Positions 1-5,612 of a DNA stretch of 42,482 nt are shown piece after piece. Source of the stretch: a virus; IMG/VR virus record IMGVR_UViG_3300022833_000022, positions 1 through 42,482 of that record; one strand, written 5' to 3'. The notes under the pieces were generated by a model that saw nothing but the letters and a program-made list of their open reading frames with translations, did no database searches and was not told the origin of the DNA. Made by a program: the position numbers and the translations under genes. How positions within the stretch are numbered: position 1 is the stretch's first letter; every line of letters begins with the position of its first letter.

Positions 1-2
1 CA

Positions 3-116
3 AAGTTATTACCTAAACCACACGAAGTAACTTGCCCTTGTGGAACTAAATATCTTGAAATATACGAACCTCCAAAAAGGTATATACCTTGTTGTGATGA
101 CTGCCTTCCTTTTTAA
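3..116 (+). CDS. C-terminal end of a small zinc-binding protein (5' partial)
   Basis: The frame is open from base 3 to a TAA, giving 37 visible residues; the start lies outside the window. Four or five cysteines, in a CPCG pair (visible residues 11-14) and a CCDDC cluster (30-34), suggest one bound zinc ion, as in small zinc-ribbon proteins. No family can be named. The stop is followed at once by a long imperfect palindrome (118-190), the same arrangement as the next two small ORFs. Confidence 0.5.
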   Translation, partial: KLLPKPHEVTCPCGTKYLEIYEPPKRYIPCCDDCLPF

Positions 117-117
117 A

Positions 118-190
118 TTTGTGGTAATAAATTGTATATAATTAAGCGATAGCGACCCTTTTTAGGGTTAATTATATACGGTGTTACCAA
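118..190. repeat. Long nested palindrome after the first small gene
   Basis: A perfect 12-bp inverted repeat (134-145 with 168-179, GTATATAATTAA and its complement) encloses an inner hairpin ACCCT-TTTT-AGGGT (155-168). The outer flanks TGGTAA and TTACCA also pair approximately. No T-run follows, so it is not a clear terminator. Its place directly after a stop codon and before the next small ORF resembles an integron attC-type junction, but consensus attC core sites were not proven. Confidence 0.5.
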
Positions 191-224
191 TAGTACGGAT
201 TAATTAATACAAAATTTAATAGAT

Positions 225-413
225 ATGAAATATACATTAGGACAAAAGAAACCAAGTAAAGACCAAATAATAGTATTTAAAGCAAGCCATTCTACATTGC
301 CTGAAATTGGTATATGGTCTGATTTTGAAGATAACCCAAGTGAAATATATGTACCCGCAAACGATGATGTGGAGTTAGTTAAAAACTTAGAATGGTGGAT
401 GCCTATAGAGTAG
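225..413 (+). CDS. Hypothetical protein, 62 aa
   Basis: A short soluble, slightly acidic protein with two tryptophans near the C-terminus (EWWMPIE) and no recognised motif. The start is an ATG preceded by an AT-rich leader with no Shine-Dalgarno sequence. It sits alone between two palindromes (118-190 and 421-448), like a single-gene cassette. The longer opposite-strand frame here is hydrophobic and irregular and was judged a shadow. Confidence 0.4.
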   Translation: MKYTLGQKKPSKDQIIVFKASHSTLPEIGIWSDFEDNPSEIYVPANDDVELVKNLEWWMPIE

Positions 414-420
414 TAGTATT

Positions 421-448
421 GGCAACGTTTGGTGTATGAAACGTTGCC
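421..448. repeat. Perfect inverted repeat after a small gene
   Basis: GGCAACGTTT (421-430) and its exact complement AAACGTTGCC (439-448) flank an 8-nt loop. It begins 8 nt after the stop of the 62-aa gene. Bases 423-438 match bases 767-782, which lie just after the next small gene, at 14 of 16 positions. No T-run follows. It is either a stem-loop or a cassette-type recombination site. Confidence 0.6.
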
Positions 449-552
449 AGCCAAAACTTAACAGATAAACAATAAATTTTGAATTATTAACTAACTTAAA
501 AAAAGACCACAAAGGCAATGTTTTATATACAGTGCTGTGTGGCGTTATTATT

Positions 553-759
553 ATGGCAAAATATAGAATTAAAAAGCACGAAAATTTTCACTCAACAAGT
601 TTTGAGGTGCAAAAAAAGGTTTGGTACATACCATTTTGGTACAACTTTAATAATATAGATGGAATGACTACGGGTTTTTACGGTACTAAAATAGAAGCCT
701 TAGAAGCAATTGAATGTAACCGATTTAAAGACAAATGTAAATTAATAAGCGTGGACTAA
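553..759 (+). CDS. Hypothetical protein, 68 aa
   Basis: The chosen start is the ATG at 553 (MAKYRIKKHENF); a GTG at 532 would add seven residues that look like the palindromic junction sequence upstream. The protein is basic and rich in aromatic residues, with no recognised domain and no membrane segment. It is followed at 767 by a second copy of the CAACGT-x-T-x-GTGTATG motif also found after the preceding gene. Confidence 0.4.
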   Translation: MAKYRIKKHENFHSTSFEVQKKVWYIPFWYNFNNIDGMTTGFYGTKIEALEAIECNRFKDKCKLISVD

Positions 760-882
760 TGACACACAACGTCTAGTGTATGGGAGCTAAGTTAGAACAA
801 GCTTAGTACTACATCTAACGGTTTGATTGAAAGAGGAGAAAGACTCGGTGTATTTAAATTTGTTTAACACTTGATTAGAGTA

Positions 883-1083
883 TTAAAGATAGTTGTAGAG
901 AAAATTATGATTAGCTTGAAAGTAATGACAAACAATGGGCCGGAAAACCAACAATACGATAAAGAATAATATAATAAGAAATTCAGAAACTAATAAGTAA
1001 TACGTAGATAGAATAGAAAGAGAATAAGAAGACAATATAAGAAGAGAGAAGAAGAAAGAGTATAAGAGAATAAGATCTATCAT
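883..1083 (-). CDS. Possible leftward small membrane protein, 66 aa
   Basis: This leftward frame encodes an almost wholly hydrophobic protein with about two membrane segments. Its ATG overlaps the stop of the leftward ORF 1083-1343 as TAATG, the same coupling used by many confident genes here. The purine-rich + strand lacks the triplets that would be stops on the - strand, so the open frame may be a composition artefact. If real, this and its partner are the only leftward genes in the window. Confidence 0.22.
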   Translation of the reverse strand: MIDLILLYSFFFSLLILSSYSLSILSTYYLLVSEFLIILFFIVLLVFRPIVCHYFQANHNFLYNYL

Positions 1084-1343
1084 TAATGAATCATAGAAGA
1101 AAGAAATAGTAAAGGAATGAAAACTATAGTAAAAGGAATGATAAAGAGATAGAAAGAGATAGATGAAAGAAGAAGGTAGAAGAATGACAGTGTAGAAATA
1201 TACGGTAGGTTATGATAGAAGGTATTAAGAACGTAGTTTAAGTGTGTAGAGATAATCCTGTAGATGTAATAATCATTGTTAGAGGGGTTTAGATGTGTGT
1301 CCCTACCTAGTATATAACTCTCGAGAGATAATGGGGCAAACAC
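1083..1343 (-). CDS. Possible leftward membrane protein, 86 aa (GTG start)
   Basis: A GTG-started leftward frame with a polar first half and about two hydrophobic segments in the second half. Its start touches the 27-nt element at 1341-1367, whose other copy (7315-7341) points rightward ahead of the 7470 membrane-protein pair. That gives mild support for real leftward transcription. Against it, the low stop density follows from purine-rich composition, and no homologue is recognised. Confidence 0.22.
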   Translation of the reverse strand: MFAPLSLESYILGRDTHLNPSNNDYYIYRIISTHLNYVLNTFYHNLPYISTLSFFYLLLSSISFYLFIIPFTIVFIPLLFLSSMIH

Positions 1344-1367
1344 TAGGATAACCTACTTAGCCCTAAT
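1341..1367 (-). promoter_or_regulatory. 27-nt conserved element, leftward copy
   Basis: Read on the - strand, this sequence matches 7315-7341 on the + strand at 25 of 27 positions; the shared core is AAGTAGGTTATCCTAGTG. Similarity extends a little downstream in each copy (TTGCCC here, TTGCAC there). Both copies sit in gene-poor DNA. A directional control site or conserved RNA element is likely; its function is unknown. Confidence 0.5.
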
Positions 1368-1491
1368 GTCTCTGTCTATTCTTAGCCCTACTGTCACCAA
1401 TACCGTCAGTTTACTGTTACTTTCCGGAATAACGGGGATAATCTTAGTAAATGTAGTTGTCCGGCCTGCGAATTAATCGTATCTTACTGTT

Positions 1492-1581
1492 ATGACAATA
1501 TATGAGAGTATAGAACATAAAGATCCAGCAAAGAATGAATCGTATTATACTGAGGCTCATTATTCCGGCTTTCCGGTCTAA
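1492..1581 (+). CDS. Possible 29-aa peptide
   Basis: A short ORF encoding a charged peptide (starts MTIYESIEHKDPAK). It is preceded by CGTATCTTA about 15 nt before the ATG, a string also found just before the genes at 6970 and 11121, which may be a weak host-type promoter element. There is no homology evidence; it is listed because the composition is protein-like and the region is otherwise empty. Confidence 0.25.
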   Translation: MTIYESIEHKDPAKNESYYTEAHYSGFPV

Positions 1582-1999
1582 CAGTTATAAATCCAGTCAA
1601 GTAAATGAACTTACTGTGGAGATGAGTGAAGAACTAGTGAAAATGGGGTATAATCTCACGTGATAATCCTCCGGTTTGACTCTTGTAGTAAAGGTAGTCG
1701 AGGAGAGGCACTTCTCTTTAGGTTTATTGCAGATTCTACATATGAAACTCGCCGGATAATCTTGGGGATAAACCCTCCTAAAACTCTATTTAACTAATGT
1801 CTCTCGGTCTTGAAACAGCCGGAATATCCGAAGTACGGTTAGAATCTACATAAGGAAATTAGAGATTGTGTGAAATTGGTAAGAAAGTGGGTAAAAAGGT
1901 AGTGAAAGTATAGGTAATATATCTATAGAGATATAATCATATAGGCCGGTATTTCTTGCCGTAGTGGAAAACAGTGTTGTTTGGTACGTTAAAAGTTCG

Positions 2000-2008
2000 T
2001 ATATTTAG
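2000..2008 (+). promoter_or_regulatory. Early host-type promoter TATATTTAG
   Basis: TTCG then TATATTTAG then GTTATAATAA precedes the ATG at 2030. A TTTG lies at 1980-1983, 16 bp upstream. This fits the Bacteroidota promoter pattern TTTG then TAnnTTTG. The same block recurs before the genes at 2224, 2854 and 3058. Confidence 0.65.
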
Positions 2009-2029
2009 GTTATAATAAGAGAGAGAGAT

Positions 2030-2125
2030 ATGATATATTTAATAGCAACAGCCTTGGGTATATTTATCTGTCCGGTATTAACGTTAGGATGTGTATTAGT
2101 TCACAATGGTAGACATAACTCATAA
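2030..2125 (+). CDS. Small membrane peptide, 31 aa
   Basis: The ATG lies 21 nt after the early promoter element at 2000. The first about 23 residues (MIYLIATALGIFICPVLTLG) form one hydrophobic segment, followed by a short polar tail (HNGRHNS). It is probably a single-span inner-membrane peptide made early in infection. The stop is embedded in an intergenic module repeated after the genes ending at 5042 and 5527. No family is recognised, but promoter and module make it a credible gene. Confidence 0.5.
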   Translation: MIYLIATALGIFICPVLTLGCVLVHNGRHNS

Positions 2126-2170
2126 TGGTTCTGAATAAGATATTAAGTAGCCCTTCTGTAGAAAAGGGTA
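2119..2170 (+). repeat. Intergenic module, copy 1
   Basis: The core CTCATAATGGTTCTGAATAA runs across the stop codon of the 31-aa gene and is followed by TAAGTAGC. It matches modules at 5037 and 5534, both likewise between a stop codon and an early promoter. It ends in a weak hairpin, CCCTT pairing with AAGGG (2151-2168), without a T-run. Confidence 0.5.
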
Positions 2171-2191
2171 GTTAGATCGTTAGAGAGTTCG

Positions 2192-2200
2192 TATATTTAG
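2192..2200 (+). promoter_or_regulatory. Early host-type promoter TATATTTAG
   Basis: Identical to the promoter at 2000 from TTCG through TATAATAA; followed by AGAAATAAGAGTT and the ATG at 2224. No upstream TTTG is evident here. Confidence 0.65.
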
Positions 2201-2223
2201 GTTATAATAAAGAAATAAGAGTT

Positions 2224-2529
2224 ATGAGAAGTAAAATAGAAAGACCGATTAGAGATGAAGACAATGAGCACATGTCAGATGTAGTGTTCAATGCATATGT
2301 TAACCTAGTACAGGCAGGATGTCCAGTTAAGATATGGTGGCAAGTAAAGCCAGGGTATCAAGATTACAGAGGGTATTTTTGGATTGATACTGAGGAGCAA
2401 GGAGCCGGAATGTGGTTAGACTACAATGGTAAGTATGATGGCAGTGAGAGGTTAGCGACTATATTAAGTGATGCTGGCTTATATTTCGAGTGGGAGAACT
2501 CTGCAGTCGCAAGTGTATTTGATATTTAG
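2224..2529 (+). CDS. Hypothetical early protein, 101 aa
   Basis: A soluble acidic protein with many aromatic residues (KIWWQVKPGYQDYRGYFWID, about residues 38-57) suggesting a compact beta-rich fold. The ATG lies 23 nt after a strong early promoter. The next gene starts 3 nt after its stop, so the two form a small operon. No family is recognised; an early host-modifying role is a guess from position only. Confidence 0.65.
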   Translation: MRSKIERPIRDEDNEHMSDVVFNAYVNLVQAGCPVKIWWQVKPGYQDYRGYFWIDTEEQGAGMWLDYNGKYDGSERLATILSDAGLYFEWENSAVASVFDI

Positions 2530-2532
2530 GAT

Positions 2533-2793
2533 ATGATAGATATATTTGGACTATTCAGTTTGACTGAAGATGAGTTGTTTCGTAATCTGTTTCTTTTCTT
2601 CGCAGGAGCCGGGCAGTTGTGTGGTATGGTATTGGCTTATAAGAACTGGAATAATCCTGATATAGGGACTGAGGACATAGTAACGTATCTATTCGTATAC
2701 TGGGCTCTTGGTTTATTTGTTGGAGCAATTGCAATACCGGTTATAATTGTAGGACTCCCTATATGGCTTATAGATAAATTAAGGAGTAATTAA
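2533..2793 (+). CDS. Small integral membrane protein, 86 aa
   Basis: Two to three hydrophobic segments are visible (about residues 17-37, 48-60 and 60-80), joined by a polar loop containing NNPDIGTED. It lies immediately after the 101-aa gene in the same operon. It is a predicted inner-membrane protein expressed early; superinfection exclusion would fit the class, but nothing in the sequence proves that. Confidence 0.6.
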   Translation: MIDIFGLFSLTEDELFRNLFLFFAGAGQLCGMVLAYKNWNNPDIGTEDIVTYLFVYWALGLFVGAIAIPVIIVGLPIWLIDKLRSN

Positions 2794-2821
2794 AATGCTG
2801 GTCTATATGAGATATAGTTCG

Positions 2822-2830
2822 TATATTTAG
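2822..2830 (+). promoter_or_regulatory. Early host-type promoter TATATTTAG
   Basis: Same block as at 2192, including the leader AGAAATAAGAGTTATG; the start codon is at 2854. Confidence 0.65.
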
Positions 2831-2853
2831 GTTATAATAAAGAAATAAGAGTT

Positions 2854-2994
2854 ATGGGAAATTGGAAAGAAATGGGTTTTGAGAGTAAAGAACATTATAA
2901 TGAGTTTCTAAGAGAGAAAATGGAGAAGATGATGAATAGAATCAAAACAACTCCTAAGTTATTAAATGTTTTTAAGAGATTAAGAGATAAATAA
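2854..2994 (+). CDS. Small early protein, 46 aa
   Basis: A short basic, probably helical protein (begins MGNWKEMGFESKEHYNEF; contains EKMEKMMNR). The start is fixed by the leader, identical to that of the genes at 2224 and 3058. No motif is recognised. Size and charge fit a small phage protein that binds a host target or nucleic acid, but this is inference. Confidence 0.5.
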   Translation: MGNWKEMGFESKEHYNEFLREKMEKMMNRIKTTPKLLNVFKRLRDK

Positions 2995-3000
2995 TAATTA

Positions 3001-3017
3001 ATTTGGTTTAACCAAAT
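3001..3017. promoter_or_regulatory. 17-bp palindrome over the -33 element, candidate operator
   Basis: ATTTGGTT and AACCAAAT are perfect arms around a single T. The left arm contains the TTTG lying 20 bp before the promoter core at 3026, so a protein bound here would cover the -33 contact. No T-run follows, so a terminator is less likely. Confidence 0.4.
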
Positions 3018-3025
3018 AGCTTTCG

Positions 3026-3034
3026 TATATTTAG
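3026..3034 (+). promoter_or_regulatory. Early host-type promoter TATATTTAG
   Basis: TTTG (3002-3005), a 20-bp spacer and TATATTTAG, followed by the usual AATAAGAGTTATG leader with the start at 3058. This is the best -33/-7 pair in the early region. Confidence 0.65.
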
Positions 3035-3057
3035 ATTATAATAAAGAAATAAGAGTT

Positions 3058-3195
3058 ATGAATAGTAGAACAACACAATTAGAATTTCAATTAGAGTTAG
3101 ATCAATTAAGTTATGATGGTGATTTTTATGTTTCACATAAGGGATTGTCAATAAAGTATGATCATCATATAGAATTAGGTAAAGTAAATATGTAA
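3058..3195 (+). CDS. Small early protein, 45 aa
   Basis: A short acidic protein (begins MNSRTTQLEFQLELDQLSYD). The start is set by the promoter leader shared with 2224 and 2854. The larger opposite-strand frame covering this stretch was judged a shadow. No domain is recognised. It is the last gene before the AT-rich, CCGG-free island. Confidence 0.5.
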   Translation: MNSRTTQLEFQLELDQLSYDGDFYVSHKGLSIKYDHHIELGKVNM

Positions 3196-3208
3196 TGAAA
3201 GAAAAAAT

Positions 3209-3472
3209 ATGATAACAAAAGAATTTAAATTTAAAAACGGTGATGTAGTTACAGAGAAAGTAACTGGATTCAGTGGGACAATTACAGGTAGTGTATACTA
3301 TTTGACAGGATGTAGCCAATATTTAGTGACTGCAAAACAGAAAGATGAATTTACAGAAGCAGTAACTGTATGGTATGATGAAGGTCGCTTAGAATATTTA
3401 AGCACATCTATTACAGAAGACGATGTTAAAGCAGATGATAACGGATGTGATAAACAAGCTCCTAAAAAGTAA
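3209..3472 (+). CDS. Conserved phage-type small protein, 87 aa
   Basis: The pattern GDVVTEKVTGFSGTITG, then YYLTGCSQYLV, then WYDEGRLEYL resembles a small beta-barrel-like protein found in many phage genomes with no assigned function. The C-terminus is an acidic/polar tail (DDNGCDKQAPKK). It lies 13 nt after the 45-aa gene, probably on the same transcript. I recognise the pattern from memory; no function is claimed. Confidence 0.65.
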   Translation: MITKEFKFKNGDVVTEKVTGFSGTITGSVYYLTGCSQYLVTAKQKDEFTEAVTVWYDEGRLEYLSTSITEDDVKADDNGCDKQAPKK

Positions 3473-3477
3473 ATTAA

Positions 3478-3553
3478 ATAAATAACAATCAAAATTATGC
3501 ATAAAATATATATAGTACTTATCAAATGGTTTACAAACAAATTAGGATTTAAG
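3478..3553 (+). repeat. 76-bp direct repeat, copy 1
   Basis: Identical to 4471-4546, 993 bp downstream. It spans the leader ATAAATAACAATCAAAATT and the first 19 codons of the gene at 3497. It ends in TTTAAG, the short sequence where the two gene copies diverge. Homologous exchange between the copies would remove the genes between them. Confidence 0.9.
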
Positions 3554-3760
3554 AAAGATATACTAAAAAGAGAATATCCTAAACCACATCAACCCTCACT
3601 CGTAAGACCATTAACACCTGAACAATTAAAAGAGTTAGGAATACATATTAATGTAGATGTAACGGATTGTAAAAACTACAAAGAAGCGTCTATGGTACAG
3701 GATTTAATTTTAAACAAAAAAGTGAAAATCAATATATTTCAAAATAATAAAGTAAAATAA
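3497..3760 (+). CDS. Hypothetical protein, 87 aa, duplicated gene (copy 1)
   Basis: Residues 1-19 (MHKIYIVLIKWFTNKLGFK) are identical to the gene at 4490, and a KDILKREYPKP to PLTPEQLKELGI block is also shared. This copy lacks a 31-residue segment present in the other, and instead has a longer C-terminus (from about residue 51) rich in lysine and asparagine. The gap coincides with a TTTAAG repeat, suggesting in-frame deletion by slippage or recombination. The hydrophobic N-terminus may be a short anchor. Function unknown. Confidence 0.6.
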   Translation: MHKIYIVLIKWFTNKLGFKKDILKREYPKPHQPSLVRPLTPEQLKELGIHINVDVTDCKNYKEASMVQDLILNKKVKINIFQNNKVK

Positions 3761-3765
3761 AGGTT

Positions 3766-4251
3766 ATGAAAGTTATGAAAGAATACAAAGTAAAAGTAAA
3801 TAAAGAGTGTACTAGATGGTATAACTTAGAAGGTGAACTTCACAAAGAAGATGGGCCTGCTATTGAGGATGTTAATGGAGACAAATACTATTATATTAAT
3901 GGTGAACTTAATAGAGAAGATGGACCTGCTATAGAATATGCTAATAGATATAAAGCTTATTATATTAATGGTGAAATGCATAGAGAAGATGGTCCTGCTG
4001 TAGAACATACAGACGGATATAAATTTTACTATATTAATGGTAAACGCCACCGAGAAGATGGTCCTGCTATTGAACATACAGACGGATGTAAATTTTACTA
4101 TATTAATGATAAGCGTCATAGAGAAGATGGTCCTGCTATGGAGTATGCAGACGGAAGTAAATCTTACTACATTAATGATAAAGAATTAACCGAAGAAGAG
4201 TTTAATAGTAGAACTAAAACCTGTGAAGGTAAGGTAGTAGAGATTGTATGA
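3766..4251 (+). CDS. Repeat protein with five 23-residue MORN-like units, 161 aa
   Basis: Five tandem units of 23 residues (about 26-140) follow the pattern HREDGPAIE-x5-K-x-YYING, i.e. a beta-hairpin repeat related in style to MORN and YwqK-type repeats. The units are 69 bp long and similar in DNA, so recent expansion is likely. An in-frame ATG at 3775 is an alternative start. The stop overlaps the next start as ATGA. Such repeat proteins occur in phages and giant viruses, usually without known function. Confidence 0.75.
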   Translation: MKVMKEYKVKVNKECTRWYNLEGELHKEDGPAIEDVNGDKYYYINGELNREDGPAIEYANRYKAYYINGEMHREDGPAVEHTDGYKFYYINGKRHREDGPAIEHTDGCKFYYINDKRHREDGPAMEYADGSKSYYINDKELTEEEFNSRTKTCEGKVVEIV

Positions 4252-4478
4252 ATTTAGGATATGCGTGTATAAACACGATTATGAGTGAAAACGGTATTAT
4301 GACAAACCGTACAATGCGTAAAAAAACATTTCAAGCCAAAGGTTTAGAATATGTTTCTGATTTGGCACTGTTAAATGTTAAGGATTTAAAAACAATTGTT
4401 GAATGGAATAATGAACATGATATTAAATTATTTCGTTTGTCGTCACAAATATTCCCCTGGCAAGATGAGTATAAATAA
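4248..4478 (+). pseudogene. uvdE: N-terminal fragment of UvdE-type UV-damage endonuclease, 76 aa
   Basis: The sequence carries the N-terminal signature of the UvdE family: LGYACINTIM, NRTMRKKTF, a GLEYVSDLALLNVKDL block, and FRLSSQIFPW (about 62-71). Full-length members are roughly 300 residues TIM-barrel enzymes that nick DNA 5' of UV photoproducts; here the frame stops after 76 residues and most metal ligands are gone. The break falls where the 76-bp repeat copy 2 begins (4471), so recombination probably truncated the gene. An active product is unlikely. Confidence 0.75.
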
Positions 4479-4546
4479 CAATCAAAATTATGCATAAAAT
4501 ATATATAGTACTTATCAAATGGTTTACAAACAAATTAGGATTTAAG
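4471..4546 (+). repeat. 76-bp direct repeat, copy 2
   Basis: Exact copy of 3478-3553. Its left edge cuts the uvdE reading frame and its right edge is the TTTAAG at which a 93-bp segment (4547-4639, ending in a second TTTAAG) starts that copy 1 lacks. Confidence 0.9.
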
Positions 4547-4732
4547 ATTGTAATGCTCAAAGCAAAATCAGGAAATACTATCATAGAGGGAGATAAAGAG
4601 CTTCTTCGTTATGTGGATATAACAGGATATTTCTTTAAGAAAGATATACTAAAAAGAGAATATCCTAAACCACCACAACCATTGGCCATGAAACCCTTAA
4701 CACCTGAACAATTAAAGGAGTTAGGAATATAA
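4490..4732 (+). CDS. Hypothetical protein, 80 aa, duplicated gene (copy 2)
   Basis: Paralogue of the gene at 3497 with an extra 31 residues (about 20-50, including SGNTIIEGDKELLRYVD) between the shared N-terminus and the shared KDILKREYPKP block. The inserted segment is flanked in DNA by TTTAAG on both sides. It ends at ELGI, where copy 1 continues for 37 more residues. The next gene appears to have lost its start at this end, so the right boundary looks like a recombination joint. Function unknown. Confidence 0.6.
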   Translation: MHKIYIVLIKWFTNKLGFKIVMLKAKSGNTIIEGDKELLRYVDITGYFFKKDILKREYPKPPQPLAMKPLTPEQLKELGI

Positions 4733-4811
4733 TAGACAGCAGGTTCGTGAATTAGAGCTAGCAGTTAAGAAGGCAGCGATCCTTAAATATACTCTAGATA
4801 AATACAAGGGT

Positions 4812-5042
4812 ATGAATCCGACAGCAACGGTAGTGGTAGAGATGAGGTATAGAACGTACGGTAAGGATAAGTATTCAGAGTTTCCGGTAGTGAGTGTTAA
4901 GTTCGTAAGTGGATCTTATATTGACTTTGAGCTAGGCCCTGGGTACGGTAAGGAGCGAGTTTATAAGATATTCGATAAGGTATCTAACGTAGAGACTGTA
5001 GAGAGAACGTTAGAGAGATTTCAAGAGCAGGTTAGTTTATAA
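4812..5042 (+). CDS. Hypothetical protein, 76 aa or 5'-truncated gene
   Basis: The ATG at 4812 gives a 76-residue mixed alpha/beta protein. The same frame is open and clearly protein-like upstream back to about 4736 (RQQVRELELAVKKAAIL before the ATG), with no ATG, GTG or TTG start there. The gene probably once started further left and was cut when the AT-rich island joined at about 4733. It may still be made from the internal ATG. No family is recognised. Confidence 0.5.
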   Translation: MNPTATVVVEMRYRTYGKDKYSEFPVVSVKFVSGSYIDFELGPGYGKERVYKIFDKVSNVETVERTLERFQEQVSL

Positions 5043-5080
5043 CGGTTCTAAATAATACTCTAGCTAGTTACTCTGGAAAA
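5037..5080 (+). repeat. Intergenic module, copy 2
   Basis: TTATAACGGTTCTAAATAAT spans the stop codon of the preceding gene and is followed by CTAGCTAGTTACTCTGG. It matches copy 1 (2119) and copy 3 (5534) in position and core sequence. Confidence 0.5.
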
Positions 5081-5087
5081 AAATACT

Positions 5088-5096
5088 TATCTTTAG
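5088..5096 (+). promoter_or_regulatory. Early host-type promoter TATCTTTAG, near-leaderless
   Basis: CTTATCTTTAGGT is followed directly by the ATG at 5099, only 2 nt after the core. If the core works like other Bacteroidota -7 elements, the RNA would begin at or next to the start codon, giving a leaderless message. Confidence 0.55.
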
Positions 5097-5098
5097 GT

Positions 5099-5527
5099 AT
5101 GATAAAAAAGATAGGAACTTCAGCATTAATAAACACTACAAACATCGTATCAGTAAATGTATTAGGAAAGCATAGTAAAGGAATATTCAGATACATAGTT
5201 AAAACTGGCTTGGGTATGACTTGCCTTGACGCTAGAGACTTTAATAACATTACGTTCATGGAGACTCCGGAAGCTATCATAAGTGGGTATAAGAAAGGAG
5301 CTTTACAGACTGTACAGTTTAAGCCGGAAGGATCAGAGACATGGGCAACAATATTTAGTAGAACCGGGAAGAAGGTTAAGCTAGTAGATGAGTCAATACT
5401 AAGAAGCCTTACTGTAGGAACTATCAATAGCCTATATAACAATACCAACCTAATGGATATGACTCAATATAAAACAGTCAATAGTAAGTGTTGGGCATCT
5501 ACCGCTTTTGTAATGAATAATAACTAA
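5099..5527 (+). CDS. Hypothetical early protein, 142 aa
   Basis: A basic soluble protein with no motif I recognise; the middle contains CLDARDFNNITFMETPEAI and a run PEGSETWATIFSRTGKKVKL that looks beta-rich. The ATG overlaps the expected transcription start; the next in-frame ATG (5217) would lose 39 residues, so the first is preferred. It stands as a single-gene unit between two early promoters. The large opposite-strand frame is a shadow. Confidence 0.6.
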   Translation: MIKKIGTSALINTTNIVSVNVLGKHSKGIFRYIVKTGLGMTCLDARDFNNITFMETPEAIISGYKKGALQTVQFKPEGSETWATIFSRTGKKVKLVDESILRSLTVGTINSLYNNTNLMDMTQYKTVNSKCWASTAFVMNNN

Positions 5528-5533
5528 AAGAGA

Positions 5534-5580
5534 GCGTTACTCATAACGATTCTAAATAATAAACTAAGTAGCTATCTGCA
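5534..5580 (+). repeat. Intergenic module, copy 3
   Basis: CTCATAACGATTCTAAATAA then TAAACTAAGTAGC closely matches copy 1 (CTCATAATGGTTCTGAATAA then TAAGTAGC) and lies between a stop codon and an early promoter. Confidence 0.5.
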
Positions 5581-5612
5581 AAGTAACTGTAGGAAAGCCG
5601 GGAAGTAATCCT

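Larger units (their letters stand above)
760..2029. other. Gene-poor stretch of about 1.27 kb
   Basis: No rightward ORF above 30 codons is present. About 900-1260 is strongly purine-rich on the + strand, with stops in all + frames. GATAATC strings recur (about 1250, 1437, 1661, 1756), TTAGCCCTA occurs twice 25 bp apart (1357, 1382), and CCGG is frequent after 1420. I see no tRNA cloverleaf. It also holds a possible leftward ORF pair, one 29-codon ORF (listed separately), and at 907-969 a 20-codon ORF that I do not call a gene. Confidence 0.6.

Noticed and set aside
421-448. Rho-independent terminator
   Set aside because: The stem is perfect but no T-run follows, and a related motif occurs after the next gene, so a recombination or structural site fits better.
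532-552. GTG start for the 68-aa gene
   Set aside because: The extra residues derive from the junction palindrome; the ATG at 553 gives a normal N-terminus.
3826-4119. Opposite-strand frame of 97 codons under the repeat protein
   Set aside because: It mirrors the 69-bp repeats of the + strand gene and has repetitive, low-diversity residues; a shadow.
5068-5448. Opposite-strand frame of 126 codons
   Set aside because: It overlaps a + strand gene with a clear promoter; residues are hydrophobic and irregular.
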